Positions 1 through 9,095 of a stretch of 64,000 nt of DNA are shown here, in pieces. The stretch lies in NCBI RefSeq assembly GCF_035989265.1, contig NZ_JAYKZX010000001.1, positions 1-64,000 on the forward strand, in the 5' to 3' direction. The translations under genes were made by a program, and so were the position numbers. The notes beneath the pieces are model-generated. The model saw only the letters and a list, made by a program, of their open reading frames with translations. It did no database searches and was not told the origin of the DNA. Source of the stretch: Sphingobium sp. HWE2-09 (GTDB lineage Bacteria > Pseudomonadota > Alphaproteobacteria > Sphingomonadales > Sphingomonadaceae). Positions within the stretch are counted from its first letter, which is position 1. Every line of letters begins with the position of its first letter.

Positions 1-52
1 GCTGTTCGGCGACGCCCCGCCACCCGCCGACCGCCCCCGGATCAGGGACTGA
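1..52 (+). CDS. 3' end of an upstream gene (partial, unidentified)
   Basis: An open frame enters the window and stops at TGA 50-52. The visible C-terminus reads LFGDAPPPADRPRIRD. It ends 2 bases before the ATG of the next gene, so the two are probably co-transcribed. Too little is present to name the product. Confidence 0.5.
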   Translation, partial: LFGDAPPPADRPRIRD

Positions 53-54
53 CG

Positions 55-579
55 ATGATCAGCAGACGCCATATCCTGACCAGCGCCGGTGCTTTGGTCG
101 CCACCGCCGGATTGCCGGTCACGACATGGGCAGCGACAACGGACATGCCGGGCCTGGCGTTCGTCTATGAAGCAATCGTCACGCTGGAGCCGACGCAGGA
201 GGTCGGCCCCACACCCCTTGGCACAAGACGCCGCGTGCCGATCACCGGCGGCACCTTCGCCGGACCGCGCATCCGCGGCACGGTACTGGCGGGCGGCGCG
301 GACTGGCAGCTGAAACGCGCCGATAACTGGACCGTGATCGAAGCGGACTATATGATGCGCGCCGATGACGGCACGCTGATTCATGTCCGCAATGTCGGCC
401 TGACCAACAGCAGGGTGCCCGGCGCGACCAGCCGCTATCTGCGCACTATCCCCAGTTTCGAAGCGCCCACCGGCCCGCACGACTGGCTCAACCAGGCGAT
501 CTTCATCGGCACCATCGGCCCGCCGCCCGACGACGCACCCAAGCCATCGGTGCGCATCCGCGTCTATCGCGTCACATGA
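55..579 (+). CDS. DUF3237 domain-containing exported protein
   Basis: A 174-residue protein with an N-terminal export signal: a twin-arginine-like SRRHIL stretch, then a hydrophobic run and a likely cleavage after TTWA near residue 26. The mature part matches the small beta-barrel DUF3237 family, with PLGTRRRVPITGG, GPRIRGTVLAGGADWQ and a RADDGTLIHV strand; family function is unknown. It starts 2 bases after the preceding stop and its own stop overlaps the next ATG (ATGA), so it belongs to a tightly packed operon. DUF3237 genes often accompany aromatic or polyol catabolic genes, which fits the quinate/shikimate genes downstream, but a specific role cannot be given. Family assignment is firm and function is open. 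Confidence 0.85.
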   Translation: MISRRHILTSAGALVATAGLPVTTWAATTDMPGLAFVYEAIVTLEPTQEVGPTPLGTRRRVPITGGTFAGPRIRGTVLAGGADWQLKRADNWTVIEADYMMRADDGTLIHVRNVGLTNSRVPGATSRYLRTIPSFEAPTGPHDWLNQAIFIGTIGPPPDDAPKPSVRIRVYRVT

Positions 580-1664
580 ATTGCGCACTGCTCCTCCTCT
601 GCGCGGTCATGATCGCTGGCGGCTGCACGACGACCAGCACATCGCAGGCGCCCACCAAAACCGTCGACAGCTGCACCCCGACCGCCCAGTTCGCCTTCGT
701 CTGCGGCGCGACCAAGCCCGAAGACCTCGCCCATATCCCCGATACGCCCTGGATCATCGCCAGCGGCTTTGCCACCGGCGCCGGGCTCAAGCTGATCGAC
801 AGCCGCACCCGCCGCGCCAGCCTCTGGTTCAACGGTGCGCACGACCAAGTCGCGCCCGATCCCCGCTATCGCGATTGCGCGACGCCGCCAGATCCGAAAC
901 TCTTCACCGCCCGCGGCCTCAGCCTGCGCATGACCGGGGCGGGGCAGGGGAGGCTGTTGGTCGTCAATCACGGCGGACGCGAAGCCATCGAAGTCTTCGC
1001 GATCGATGCGCGCGGCGGTGGCGTCCCCACGCTCCAATGGCAGGGCTGCCTCGCCATGCCCGACGGCCATGTCGCCAATGCCGTCGCCTCCTATAGCGAT
1101 GGCACCGTGATCGCGACCGTGCTGACGCGCCCAGGCACCAGCATCACCGATTTCGTCCTCGGCCGCGTCACCGGCGGCGTCTATGCGCGCGGCCCCGCCG
1201 ATCGCGCCTTCCACCTGCTGCCCGGCACGGAGCTACCGGGCAATAACGGGCTGGAAACCGCGCGGGACGATAGCGGCTTCTACGTCATCGCCTTCGGCCT
1301 GCGCGAGGTGGTTGCCTATGCGCGCCAGGACACGCGCCAGCCGTTGTGGCGCGCGCAGGCGCCCGAATTTATGCCAGACAATATCCATTGGGACGGCGAC
1401 CGACTGCTGCTGGCGGGCATGGTGCGCGACGAACCGGCCTGTGGGGGATTGCGCAAGATCGTCGATGGCGTCGCCGACGGCATGACCTGCCATCGCGGCT
1501 ATGCCGTGGCCCAACTCGATCCGGCAACCCGGCGCTTTTCGCTGGTCGCTTATGGCCCGCCGGATCCAGCGTTCAACGGCGTATCGGCAGCGATCATCCT
1601 GGGTAACGATCTGTGGCTCGGCTCCTATCAGGCAGACCGGATCGCCATTCGTCGCCTGCCATAA
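576..1664 (+). CDS. SMP-30/gluconolactonase-like beta-propeller lipoprotein
   Basis: A 362-residue protein starting in the ATGA overlap with the preceding gene. The N-terminus is a lipoprotein signal with a lipobox (IAGGC, Cys near residue 17), so it should be membrane-anchored. The rest has repeated short beta-strand segments with turns such as PDGHVANAVASYSDG, NNGLETARDDSGFY and DNIHWDGDRLLLAG, resembling the SMP-30/arylesterase-like propeller family, which includes lactonases. Several cysteines lie in the mature part, suggesting disulfides and a periplasmic location. A lactonase role in opening a sugar-acid or quinide-type lactone before uptake is only an inference. A near-palindromic operator begins 2 bases after the stop. 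Confidence 0.7.
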   Translation: MNCALLLLCAVMIAGGCTTTSTSQAPTKTVDSCTPTAQFAFVCGATKPEDLAHIPDTPWIIASGFATGAGLKLIDSRTRRASLWFNGAHDQVAPDPRYRDCATPPDPKLFTARGLSLRMTGAGQGRLLVVNHGGREAIEVFAIDARGGGVPTLQWQGCLAMPDGHVANAVASYSDGTVIATVLTRPGTSITDFVLGRVTGGVYARGPADRAFHLLPGTELPGNNGLETARDDSGFYVIAFGLREVVAYARQDTRQPLWRAQAPEFMPDNIHWDGDRLLLAGMVRDEPACGGLRKIVDGVADGMTCHRGYAVAQLDPATRRFSLVAYGPPDPAFNGVSAAIILGNDLWLGSYQADRIAIRRLP

Positions 1665-1666
1665 TT

Positions 1667-1686
1667 TGTATGAACTAGTTCGTACA
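1667..1686. promoter_or_regulatory. 20-bp near-palindromic operator candidate upstream of the MFS gene
   Basis: TGTATGAACTAGTTCGTACA is self-complementary at 18 of 20 positions and centred on AACTAGTT. A closely related copy lies just upstream of the TonB-receptor gene at 3180-3199. Two copies before two genes of one pathway suggest a common dimeric repressor, such as a TetR or GntR-type protein, whose gene is not in the window. Confidence 0.6.
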
Positions 1687-1845
1687 TTTTTCTTGCCGAA
1701 ATATTATGTTGCGCGTAGAAGCGAGTCTGCAAGATCGGGACATATATTCCGACGCAGCGGGGAGGATCGGGCCAGTCATGGGCCAGCTTAGTCACATATC
1801 GACCCAACGCCATCCCGCCTCCGTTGGCGCGCGGCGGATCGCGGC

Positions 1846-3147
1846 ATGAGAGCGACCGCAGAACAAGGCGCGATGCTCCGGCCAACCCGCGCACGGATCG
1901 GCATATTGGCGCTCATCAGCGTCGCTACGCTGCTCAACTATATGGATCGCGCCGTCATGGGCGTGGCCGCTCCTTCCCTGACCGCCGAACTCAAGATTTC
2001 GCCGGAGATGATGGGCTTCATCTTTTCCGCCTTCTCCTGGACCTATGCCGCGGCGCAAATTCCCGGCGGCCTGCTGCTCGATCGCCTCGGCACGCGCATC
2101 ACCTATGCCGGGTCGCTGATCCTCTGGTCCTTCTTCACCCTCCTCCACGGCTTGGCCAGCAATGTGGCGATGTTGTTCGGCTTCCGTCTGGCGCTGGGCA
2201 TGGCGGAGGCGCCTTGCTACCCGTGCAACAGCCGTATCTTGAGCAGTTGGTTCCCGCAGGATGAACGGGCGCGCGCCAATTCGGTCTATGCCGTGGGGCA
2301 ATATGCGGGCCTGGCCTTTTTCAGCCCCGTCCTCTTCTGGGTGGTGGGCAGCTTCGGCTGGCGCGCCCTGTTCTTGATCGCAGGGGCGTTGGGCATGGCG
2401 TTCGGCCTGCTCATGTATGCCCGTTACCGCGATCCGGCCGACAGCCGCCGCGTCAACGCCGCCGAACTTGCCTATATCGAAGCGGGCGGCGGCGTCGCCA
2501 TCGCCAAGGGTGATGAAAAAATCCCCTTCTCTTGGGCCAATGTCCGCAAGCTGATGGGCAAGCGCCAGATATTGGGCGCGTCGATCGGCCAGTTCTGCGG
2601 CAATTCGACGCTGGTCTTCTTCCTCACCTGGTTCCCGACCTATTTGGCGACCGAGCGCGGCATGGACTGGCTCAAATCCGGCACCTTCGCCGTGCTGCCC
2701 TATATCGCTGCGTCCGCTGGCGTATTGCTGGGCGGGCAGGTGTCCGACATGCTGATCCGCCGCACCGGCTCTGCCAATATCGGCCGTAAACTGCCGATCG
2801 TCGCGGGCCTGCTGCTCGCCTCCACCATCGTCGCGGCCAATTTCGTGCAGAGCAACACGCTGGTCATTGCCATCATGTCGATCGCCTTTTTCGGCCAGGG
2901 CATGGTCAATCTGGGCTGGACCCTGATTTCCGACGTCGCCCCGCGCCAATATATCGGCCTGACCGGCGGCGTCTTCAACCTGTGCGCCAACCTGGCGGGC
3001 ATCGTCACGCCGATCGTCGTCGGCATCATCGTGGGGCAGACCGGTTCCTTCTACGGCGCGCTCGCCTTCATCGGCGTCCTCGCACTGGTCGGCGCCGCCG
3101 CCTATATTTTCATCGTGGGGGATGTGCGCCGGGTGGAACTGGATTGA
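1846..3147 (+). CDS. MFS transporter, anion:cation symporter (ACS) type
   Basis: A 433-residue inner-membrane carrier with twelve predicted membrane segments. It shows the ACS-family signature near the N-terminus (LLNYMDRAVMGVAAPSL), the loop-2 motif GGLLLDRLGTR, and FRLALGMAEAPCYP in helix 4, as in galactonate, hexuronate, phthalate and related organic-acid carriers. The likely substrate is an organic acid; the downstream shikimate/quinate-type dehydrogenase and dehydroshikimate dehydratase make quinate, shikimate or a related acid plausible. About 180 bases separate it from the lipoprotein gene, and that gap holds the palindrome at 1667-1686, so it probably has its own regulated promoter. 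The TonB receptor gene follows. Confidence 0.85.
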   Translation: MRATAEQGAMLRPTRARIGILALISVATLLNYMDRAVMGVAAPSLTAELKISPEMMGFIFSAFSWTYAAAQIPGGLLLDRLGTRITYAGSLILWSFFTLLHGLASNVAMLFGFRLALGMAEAPCYPCNSRILSSWFPQDERARANSVYAVGQYAGLAFFSPVLFWVVGSFGWRALFLIAGALGMAFGLLMYARYRDPADSRRVNAAELAYIEAGGGVAIAKGDEKIPFSWANVRKLMGKRQILGASIGQFCGNSTLVFFLTWFPTYLATERGMDWLKSGTFAVLPYIAASAGVLLGGQVSDMLIRRTGSANIGRKLPIVAGLLLASTIVAANFVQSNTLVIAIMSIAFFGQGMVNLGWTLISDVAPRQYIGLTGGVFNLCANLAGIVTPIVVGIIVGQTGSFYGALAFIGVLALVGAAAYIFIVGDVRRVELD

Positions 3148-3179
3148 GCCTGCAAACAGGCCAGTCATGCGTTTCGAAA

Positions 3180-3199
3180 TGTACGAACTAGTTAGTAAT
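3180..3199. promoter_or_regulatory. Second copy of the AACTAGTT operator, upstream of the TonB receptor
   Basis: TGTACGAACTAGTTAGTAAT shares TGTA-GAACTAGTT-GTA with the site at 1667-1686; the left half is better conserved than the right. It ends 15 bases before the receptor ATG and just before its ribosome binding site (AAGGGAGGA, 3202-3210), a position where a bound repressor would block transcription. Confidence 0.6.
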
Positions 3200-3214
3200 A
3201 AAAGGGAGGATCAT

Positions 3215-6172
3215 ATGACATCAGCTTTCACCAAGCAGTTGCGACTGGGCGGTTCGGTGGCGACGCTCGCGCTATGCACGCTCACCGCGCCGACCTTCGC
3301 GCAGGATCAGGCCGCCCCGGCTGAGGAAGCCGCCACCGCGCTGGCCCCACCGGCCGCCGACGCATCCGCGCAACAGACAGCCGACATCGTCGTCACCGGA
3401 TCGCTGATCGCCCGCCCCAATAATGTCGCCGTCAGCCCGATCGTCACCGTCTCGGATGAACTGGTCCAGCAGAGCGGCCAGATCACGCTGGAAGATTCGC
3501 TCAATCAGCTGCCCGGCTTCACCCCCTCGGGCAACGCAGGCACCGGCGGCCAGGGGGCGGGCGGTCGCGCCACGCTCAACCTGCGCGGTCTCGGCTCCAA
3601 CCGCAATCTCGTCCTGCTCGACGGCCGTCGCCTGCCGCTGTCGGATATCAACGGCAATGTCGACATCAACATCCTGCCGGAATCGATCATCGGCTCGGTC
3701 GACGTCATCACCGGCGGCGCATCGGCCATCTACGGGTCGGACGCGATGTCCGGCGTCGTCAATTTCAAGACCGACAAATATTTCGACGGCATCCGCGGCG
3801 ACATCCAGAACGGCAACAGCTTCCGCGGCGATTATGGCAAGTTCAACGCCTCGCTCGCGCTTGGCACCAAATTCGCCGACGACCGCGGCCGCCTGATGCT
3901 GGCCTTGAGCTACGGCCAGCGCGATCCGCTCTCCGGCTCGCAGCGCGGCTTCTTCTCGGACAAGGTGCCCTCGTCCTTCATCGGCACCGGCGCCTTCGTT
4001 CCTAACGCGCTCAACCTGCCGAACCAGGCGGTGTTGAACGGCCTGTTCGCCAGCTATGGCGTCAACCGCACGATCAACCCCACGCTGAACCTGGGCTTCA
4101 ACAATGACGGATCGTTGTTCGTCCAAACGGGTGCCGTCAATTATAAGGGGCCGACGACCGGCGCCTATGCCGTCGTCGGCGGCAATGTCCGTATGCCGGT
4201 CGGCCCGCAGTTGCAGATTTTGAACGCCTTCGAACGCAAATCCGCCTTTGCCAAGGGCGAGTTCGACCTGACTGAAGCGCTGACCGCCTATGGCCAGTTC
4301 CTCTATGTCGATTCCACCGTCACCACCGAAAGCGGCGGCAGCCTGACGCAGTTCGCGCCCTTCACCACCATTCCGGTCAGCAATCCGTTCATCCCCAACG
4401 ACCTGCGCACCCTGCTGGCGTCGCGCGCGAACCCCGGCGATCCCTTCCGCTGGAGCGCCCGCTATGTCGGCATCGGCGACAAGGGCTGGGACGAAAATTA
4501 CCGGGTCCAGCAATATCTGGGCGGGCTGAAGGGCACGATCGGCGGATCGTGGAAGTTCGACGCCTTCGCCGCCTATGACGAAACCGTCCATAACCAGTCA
4601 ATGTTCAACGCCGTCCTGAAAACGCGCGTGCAAACCCTGCTCAACGCCCCCGATGGCGGCGCGTCGCTGTGCGCGGGTGGCTTCAACCCCTTCGGCATCG
4701 CCAACGCGACCAGCCTGTCGCGCGAATGCCAGCAATATATGACCGCAACGATCAACAGTCGCGAACGGCTGACCCAGACGCAGGTCCAGGGCCAGGTCAA
4801 CGGCCCGCTGTTCAACCTGCCCGCCGGGCCGGTCCAACTGGCATTGCTCGCCGGCTATCGCAAGAACACCTATAAATACGACCCCAGTTCCGATCTCGTC
4901 ACCAACAATGTCGAAGGCGTCGTCGGATCGAACCCCGCCCGTGGCGAGATCAGCGTCAAGGAGTTTGCGGCACAGATCGACGTGCCCTTGCTGTCCGAAA
5001 CCCCCTTCTTCCACGAACTGGGTGTCGGCGCGGCCTTCCGCTATTCTGACTATAAACCCAGCGGCAGCGTGAAGAGCTATGAATTCGACGCCCGCTGGCA
5101 ACCGGTCCAGTCGCTGCTGATCCGCGGCAGCTACCAACGGGCTGTGCGCGCGCCCAATATCGGCGAACTCTTCTCGCCGGTCACCGGCTCGCAACTCGCC
5201 ATCGGCACCCCGCCGCTCGCGATCGGCGATCCGTGCGACGTACGCTCGGCCGCCCGCACCGGCGCCAATGGCGCGCAGGTCCGCGGCCTCTGCCTGGCGC
5301 AGGGCATTCCCGCGGCCGCCATCGACGCCTATCAATTCGCCACCACCGCGACCGGCGGCAACATTCAGGGCAACGGCGCCCTGACCCCGGAAAAGGCGAA
5401 CACCTTCAACGTGGGTTTCGTCTATAATCCCAAATTCTCGTCGCCCTGGCTGTCGGGCTTCTCCTTTTCGGTCGACTATTACAACATCAAGATCCGCAAC
5501 GTCATATCGACCATCAACGGCCTGACCGTGCTCGCCAAATGCTATAATCTGGATGGATCGAACAGCAGCTACGCCAACAGCAACGAATTTTGCCGATTGG
5601 TCGAACGCGACCCCACCGGCCAGCTCGTCGCCATCGCCCAGCCTTATCTCAACCTCGGCGCACTCGACACCGACGGCGTCGATGTGCAGGTCAACTGGTC
5701 GCTTCGCCTGTCGGAAGCCGGCATCGGCGATGGCTCTGGCAAAATCTACGCCTCGTCCGCCATTGGCTGGCTGAACCATTATAAAGTCCAGACCCTGCCC
5801 GGTTCGGCGTCGCAGGATTTCGTCGGCACCAGCACGCCGGGCCGCCCGCTGCCCAAGTGGAAGGCGCTGACGACCCTGGGCTACAGCTCCGACGTCTTCG
5901 GCATCGGCCTGCGCTGGCGCTATCAGGGCAAGTTGCGTGACATCAGCGCCATCACCTCGCCCGCGGCCGAACAGGTGGGGGTGAAGCCCTATAATCTGTT
6001 CGATGTCTTCTCCACCGTCGACATCAACGACAATCTGCAACTGCGCGGCGGGGTCACCAATCTGTTCGACAAGGGCATTCCCTTCGTAGCCAGTTCGCAG
6101 AACGGCACGGATGCCGGCACCTACGACATGGTCGGCCGCTCCTTCTATGTCGGTGCGAAGTTCAAATTCTGA
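3215..6172 (+). CDS. TonB-dependent outer-membrane receptor
   Basis: A 985-residue receptor. The start chosen is ATG 3215, preceded by a strong AAGGGAGGA and followed by a signal peptide (hydrophobic VATLALCTLTAPTFA, cleavage near residue 28); an upstream in-frame ATG at 3122 would run through the operator. The plug domain shows ADIVVTGSLI, then NLRGLGSNRNLVLLDGRRLP and the GGASAIYGSDAMSGVVNFKT segment. The C-terminal barrel ends in SFYVGAKFKF with the terminal Phe expected for barrel insertion. It follows the MFS carrier and precedes the dehydrogenase, so it is probably the outer-membrane entry for the same aromatic or alicyclic acid. Control by the palindrome at 3180-3199 is likely. Confidence 0.93.
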   Translation: MTSAFTKQLRLGGSVATLALCTLTAPTFAQDQAAPAEEAATALAPPAADASAQQTADIVVTGSLIARPNNVAVSPIVTVSDELVQQSGQITLEDSLNQLPGFTPSGNAGTGGQGAGGRATLNLRGLGSNRNLVLLDGRRLPLSDINGNVDINILPESIIGSVDVITGGASAIYGSDAMSGVVNFKTDKYFDGIRGDIQNGNSFRGDYGKFNASLALGTKFADDRGRLMLALSYGQRDPLSGSQRGFFSDKVPSSFIGTGAFVPNALNLPNQAVLNGLFASYGVNRTINPTLNLGFNNDGSLFVQTGAVNYKGPTTGAYAVVGGNVRMPVGPQLQILNAFERKSAFAKGEFDLTEALTAYGQFLYVDSTVTTESGGSLTQFAPFTTIPVSNPFIPNDLRTLLASRANPGDPFRWSARYVGIGDKGWDENYRVQQYLGGLKGTIGGSWKFDAFAAYDETVHNQSMFNAVLKTRVQTLLNAPDGGASLCAGGFNPFGIANATSLSRECQQYMTATINSRERLTQTQVQGQVNGPLFNLPAGPVQLALLAGYRKNTYKYDPSSDLVTNNVEGVVGSNPARGEISVKEFAAQIDVPLLSETPFFHELGVGAAFRYSDYKPSGSVKSYEFDARWQPVQSLLIRGSYQRAVRAPNIGELFSPVTGSQLAIGTPPLAIGDPCDVRSAARTGANGAQVRGLCLAQGIPAAAIDAYQFATTATGGNIQGNGALTPEKANTFNVGFVYNPKFSSPWLSGFSFSVDYYNIKIRNVISTINGLTVLAKCYNLDGSNSSYANSNEFCRLVERDPTGQLVAIAQPYLNLGALDTDGVDVQVNWSLRLSEAGIGDGSGKIYASSAIGWLNHYKVQTLPGSASQDFVGTSTPGRPLPKWKALTTLGYSSDVFGIGLRWRYQGKLRDISAITSPAAEQVGVKPYNLFDVFSTVDINDNLQLRGGVTNLFDKGIPFVASSQNGTDAGTYDMVGRSFYVGAKFKF

Positions 6173-6183
6173 CCTCCCCCGTT

Positions 6184-6208
6184 CCCCGCCGCCGCCCCGG
6201 CGGCGGGG
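6184..6208 (+). terminator. Perfect 10-bp GC hairpin between the receptor and aroE
   Basis: The arms CCCCGCCGCC (6184-6193) and GGCGGCGGGG (6199-6208) pair perfectly around the loop GCCCC, 12 bases after the receptor stop. No T-run follows, so it may act as an attenuating or mRNA-stabilising structure rather than a full intrinsic terminator. Its right arm overlaps the GGGGA that would serve as ribosome binding site for the TTG start at 6217. Confidence 0.6.
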
Positions 6209-6216
6209 AACACCCC

Positions 6217-7107
6217 TTGCTATCGGATCGCCCTCTTTTGACCCAGTCCCGCTCCGTTCCCCGCTACCTCACCGGCCTCATCGGCCGCGATATTCAGGCC
6301 TCGCTCTCGCCGCGCCTGCACGAAAGCGAAGCCGATGCGCAGGGCGTCCGCCTCATCTATCGCCTATTCGATTTCGCGGCGGACGGACGGGACGGATCGG
6401 ACCTGCCGCGCCTGCTCGACGCGCTGCAGCTGGCCGGTTTCGCGGGCGTCAACATCACCCATCCTTATAAGCAGGCGGTGATCGCCCATCTCGATGATCT
6501 CTCGCCCCAGTCCGCGCAGATCGGTTCGGTCAACACCGTCGTCTTTCGCGACGGACGGCGGCTGGGCTTCAACACCGACGTCACCGGTTTTACCGAAAAT
6601 CTCCGCACCGGCCTGCCGCCCCATGCCGCCTTCGATCATGTGGTTCAAATGGGCGCGGGCGGGGCAGGGGCGGCCACTGCCCATGCGCTGATGGACCTGG
6701 GCGTCCAGCATCTCACCCTGTTCGATTCCGACACGGCCCGCGCCGAAAACCTCTGCGCCGCCCTCTGCGCCATCCATGGCGCGGGGCGGGCGGACGTAGG
6801 GCATGACCTGCCCGCCGCGATCGCGCAGGCCGACGGTATCGTCAATGCGACCCCCATGGGCATGGCGGTCCATCCCGGATCGGCTATTCCCCGCGACCTG
6901 CTCGACCCGCGCCTGTGGGTTACCGACATCGTCTATTTCCCGCTCGAAACTCAATTGCTGCGCGACGCGCGAGAAGTGGGCTGCGCCACGCTCGACGGCG
7001 GCGGCATGACCATCTTTCAGGCGGTCGGCGCCTTCCATCATTTTACCGGCCTGGCCGCCGATCCGGTGCGCATGGGCGCCAATTTCCGCGCGGCGTTGCA
7101 GGGCTGA
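6217..7107 (+). CDS. aroE: Shikimate dehydrogenase, quinate/shikimate (catabolic) type
   Basis: A 296-residue member of the shikimate dehydrogenase family. The N-terminal substrate domain has LIGRDIQASLSPRLHE and the catalytic Lys in GVNITHPYKQAV. SVNTVV, NTDVTGF and the nucleotide-binding MGAGGAGAATAHAL follow, then an acidic residue after the second strand (LTLFDSD) that favours NAD+ over NADP+, as in catabolic quinate/shikimate dehydrogenases. The opening GxxIQASLSP and position beside a QuiC-type dehydratase also support a catabolic enzyme converting shikimate or quinate to the 3-dehydro compounds. There is no ATG at the front: TTG 6217 has a GGGGA 7 bases upstream, and TTG 6238 is an alternative. 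The upstream hairpin could mask initiation. An anabolic AroE is possible but less likely. Confidence 0.85.
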   Translation: MLSDRPLLTQSRSVPRYLTGLIGRDIQASLSPRLHESEADAQGVRLIYRLFDFAADGRDGSDLPRLLDALQLAGFAGVNITHPYKQAVIAHLDDLSPQSAQIGSVNTVVFRDGRRLGFNTDVTGFTENLRTGLPPHAAFDHVVQMGAGGAGAATAHALMDLGVQHLTLFDSDTARAENLCAALCAIHGAGRADVGHDLPAAIAQADGIVNATPMGMAVHPGSAIPRDLLDPRLWVTDIVYFPLETQLLRDAREVGCATLDGGGMTIFQAVGAFHHFTGLAADPVRMGANFRAALQG

Positions 7108-7194
7108 CCGCCATGATCGACTGGCCGCATCCTTCTTGCCGTTCATGAACGATCCAGTACGTTATCGAAGCGTCGCGACGGAGGACTGACAAGC

Positions 7195-9062
7195 ATGAGC
7201 CTGCAATTCGGCATCGCCACCGTATCGCTCAGCGGCACGCTGGAGGAAAAACTCCGCGCCGCCGCCACCGCCGGGTTCGATGGCGTGGAGATTTTCGAAA
7301 ACGACCTGATCGCTTCGCCGCTGCGCCCGCGCGAAGTCCGCGCGATGCTCGATGATCTCGGCCTGTCCTGTATGCTCTACCAGCCGTTCCGTGATTTCGA
7401 AGGGATGCCCGGTGCCATGCGCCAACGCGCCTTCGATCGGGCGGAGGCCAAGTTCGACCTGATGGGCGAACTCGGTACGCGCCATATCCTGGTCTGCTCC
7501 AACTGTTCCCCCACGCGCTGGGCGAACGCAACCGCATCGTCGCCGACTTTCAGCAACTGGGCGAACTCGCCGCCAGCCGCGACATTATCGTCGGCTATGA
7601 AGCACTCGCCTGGGGCCGCCATGTCTTCGACCATCGGGACGCCTGGGCGATCGTGGAGGCGGTCGATCATCCCAATGTCGGCATCATCCTCGACAGTTTT
7701 CATTCCCTCTCCCGCGGCATTCCCAGCGACAGCATCCGCGCTATCCCCGCCGACAAGATCGCCTTCGTCCAATTGGCCGACGCGCCGAAACTGGATATGG
7801 ACCTGCTCTACTGGAGCCGCCATTTCCGCAACTTTCCAGGGCAAGGCGGCCTCCCGGTCGAAGCCTATGTCGCGGAGATATTGGCGACCGGCTATACCGG
7901 CCCGCTCAGCCTCGAAATCTTCAACGACCGCTTTCGCGGCTGGTCCGCTGATCTGATTGCCGCCGATGGCCTGCGATCGCTGCGCCACGTCGAGGATGCA
8001 GCGCTGCGTCTGCTTGATCGGCCGACCGCCGCGCCACCACCGCCGCCCCATGTCCACCCCGAATTTGTCGAATTTGCCGTCGGCGACGCGGATGTCCCTG
8101 CGCTTGAAGCGATGTTCGGATCGCTCGGCTTCGTACGGACCGGCATCCATCCGACGAAGGCGGTCAGCCGCTGGCAGGCAGGCGCTGTCAATCTCGTCAT
8201 CAACGCCGAACCGCACGGTTTCGGCCACGACTTCCACCAGACCCACGGACCATCCATCTGCGCCGTCGGCCTTGTCGTGCCGGATCGTGACGCCGTCGCC
8301 GCCCGCGCCGCGCATCTGGGTATCCGCGCGGTCGATGATCATGACGCGCCGGGCAATTTGGCGTTCCCCGCCCTGCGCGGCATCGGCGGCAGCCTTGTCT
8401 ATCTCGTCGGCGCGAACGAGGTCGGCGCGATGTGGGACGCCGAATTTACCCCAACAGGCGGGGTCCATGACGATGCGCCGCTCGCCATCGATCATCTGGC
8501 CGCCGTGGTGCGGATCGAGGAATATCTGTCCTGGCAACTCTATTGGCGCGCACTCTTCGGCCTTCAGCAAAGTTTCCAGGCCGACGTCATCGATCCTTCG
8601 GGCCTGGTCTTGAGTCAGCCGCTACAGTCGTCCGATGGCGCCTTGCGTATTACTCTCAATGCATCCGAAGCGCTCGGCACGCTCTCGTCGCGCTTCGTCG
8701 AACATAATCTGGGCGGCGGCTATCAGCATATCGCCCTGGCGACGCCGGACCTGTTGGCAACGGCCGATCGCATGGTCGCGAAGGCCGCCGACATCCTGCC
8801 GATCCCGGCCAACTATTATGACGATATCGCGGCGCGCTTTGGCCTGGACGATACCCGCCGCGATGCTTTGGCGCAGGCGGACATTCTCTATGATGCTGAC
8901 GGCGTTGGCGATTATCTCCAACTCTACAGCCGCGCCTTCCGCAAGCGCTTCTTCTTCGAATTTGTCGAGCGCCACGAGTATCAGGGCTATGGTGCCCCCA
9001 ATGCCAGCATCCGGCTCGCATCGCAGGAACGCTATAAATATGCGGCGACGGTGATGGATTGA
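7195..9062 (+). pseudogene. quiC: QuiC-type 3-dehydroshikimate dehydratase / HPPD-like fusion, frameshifted
   Basis: The product has an N-terminal TIM-barrel sugar-isomerase-like domain (3-dehydroshikimate dehydratase; DGVEIFEND, NVGIILDSFHSLSRG, PLSLEIFNDRF) and a C-terminal 4-hydroxyphenylpyruvate-dioxygenase-like domain (HLAAVVR, YQHIALATPD, FFFEFVERH). This is the architecture of Pseudomonas QuiC1, which makes protocatechuate from 3-dehydroshikimate. The frame breaks at a C5 tract, 7508-7512. Before it the frame reads ILVCSNC; after it the other frame reads ALGERNRIVADFQQLGE. Adding one C gives a continuous 622-residue protein. The start has GGAGGA at 7180-7185. With aroE just upstream it completes shikimate to protocatechuate. 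Because four other genes break in the same sequence context, a consensus error is more likely than true loss. Confidence 0.8.
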
Positions 9063-9095
9063 ACCTTGAAGCAGGATGTCTTTGTTTCGACCCGT

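Noticed and set aside
1792..3168. 458-codon minus-strand frame opposite the MFS gene
   Set aside because: Acidic low-complexity product, no ribosome site, and the + strand encodes a complete carrier.
3122..3214. N-terminal extension of the TonB receptor from ATG 3122
   Set aside because: It would be coded through the end of the MFS gene and the operator; the ATG at 3215 has a strong ribosome site and a signal peptide.
7653..9062. Separate HPPD gene in the quinate cluster
   Set aside because: The frame is the C-terminal continuation of the dehydratase after a one-base break, and it lacks the C-terminal lid segment of true HPPD.
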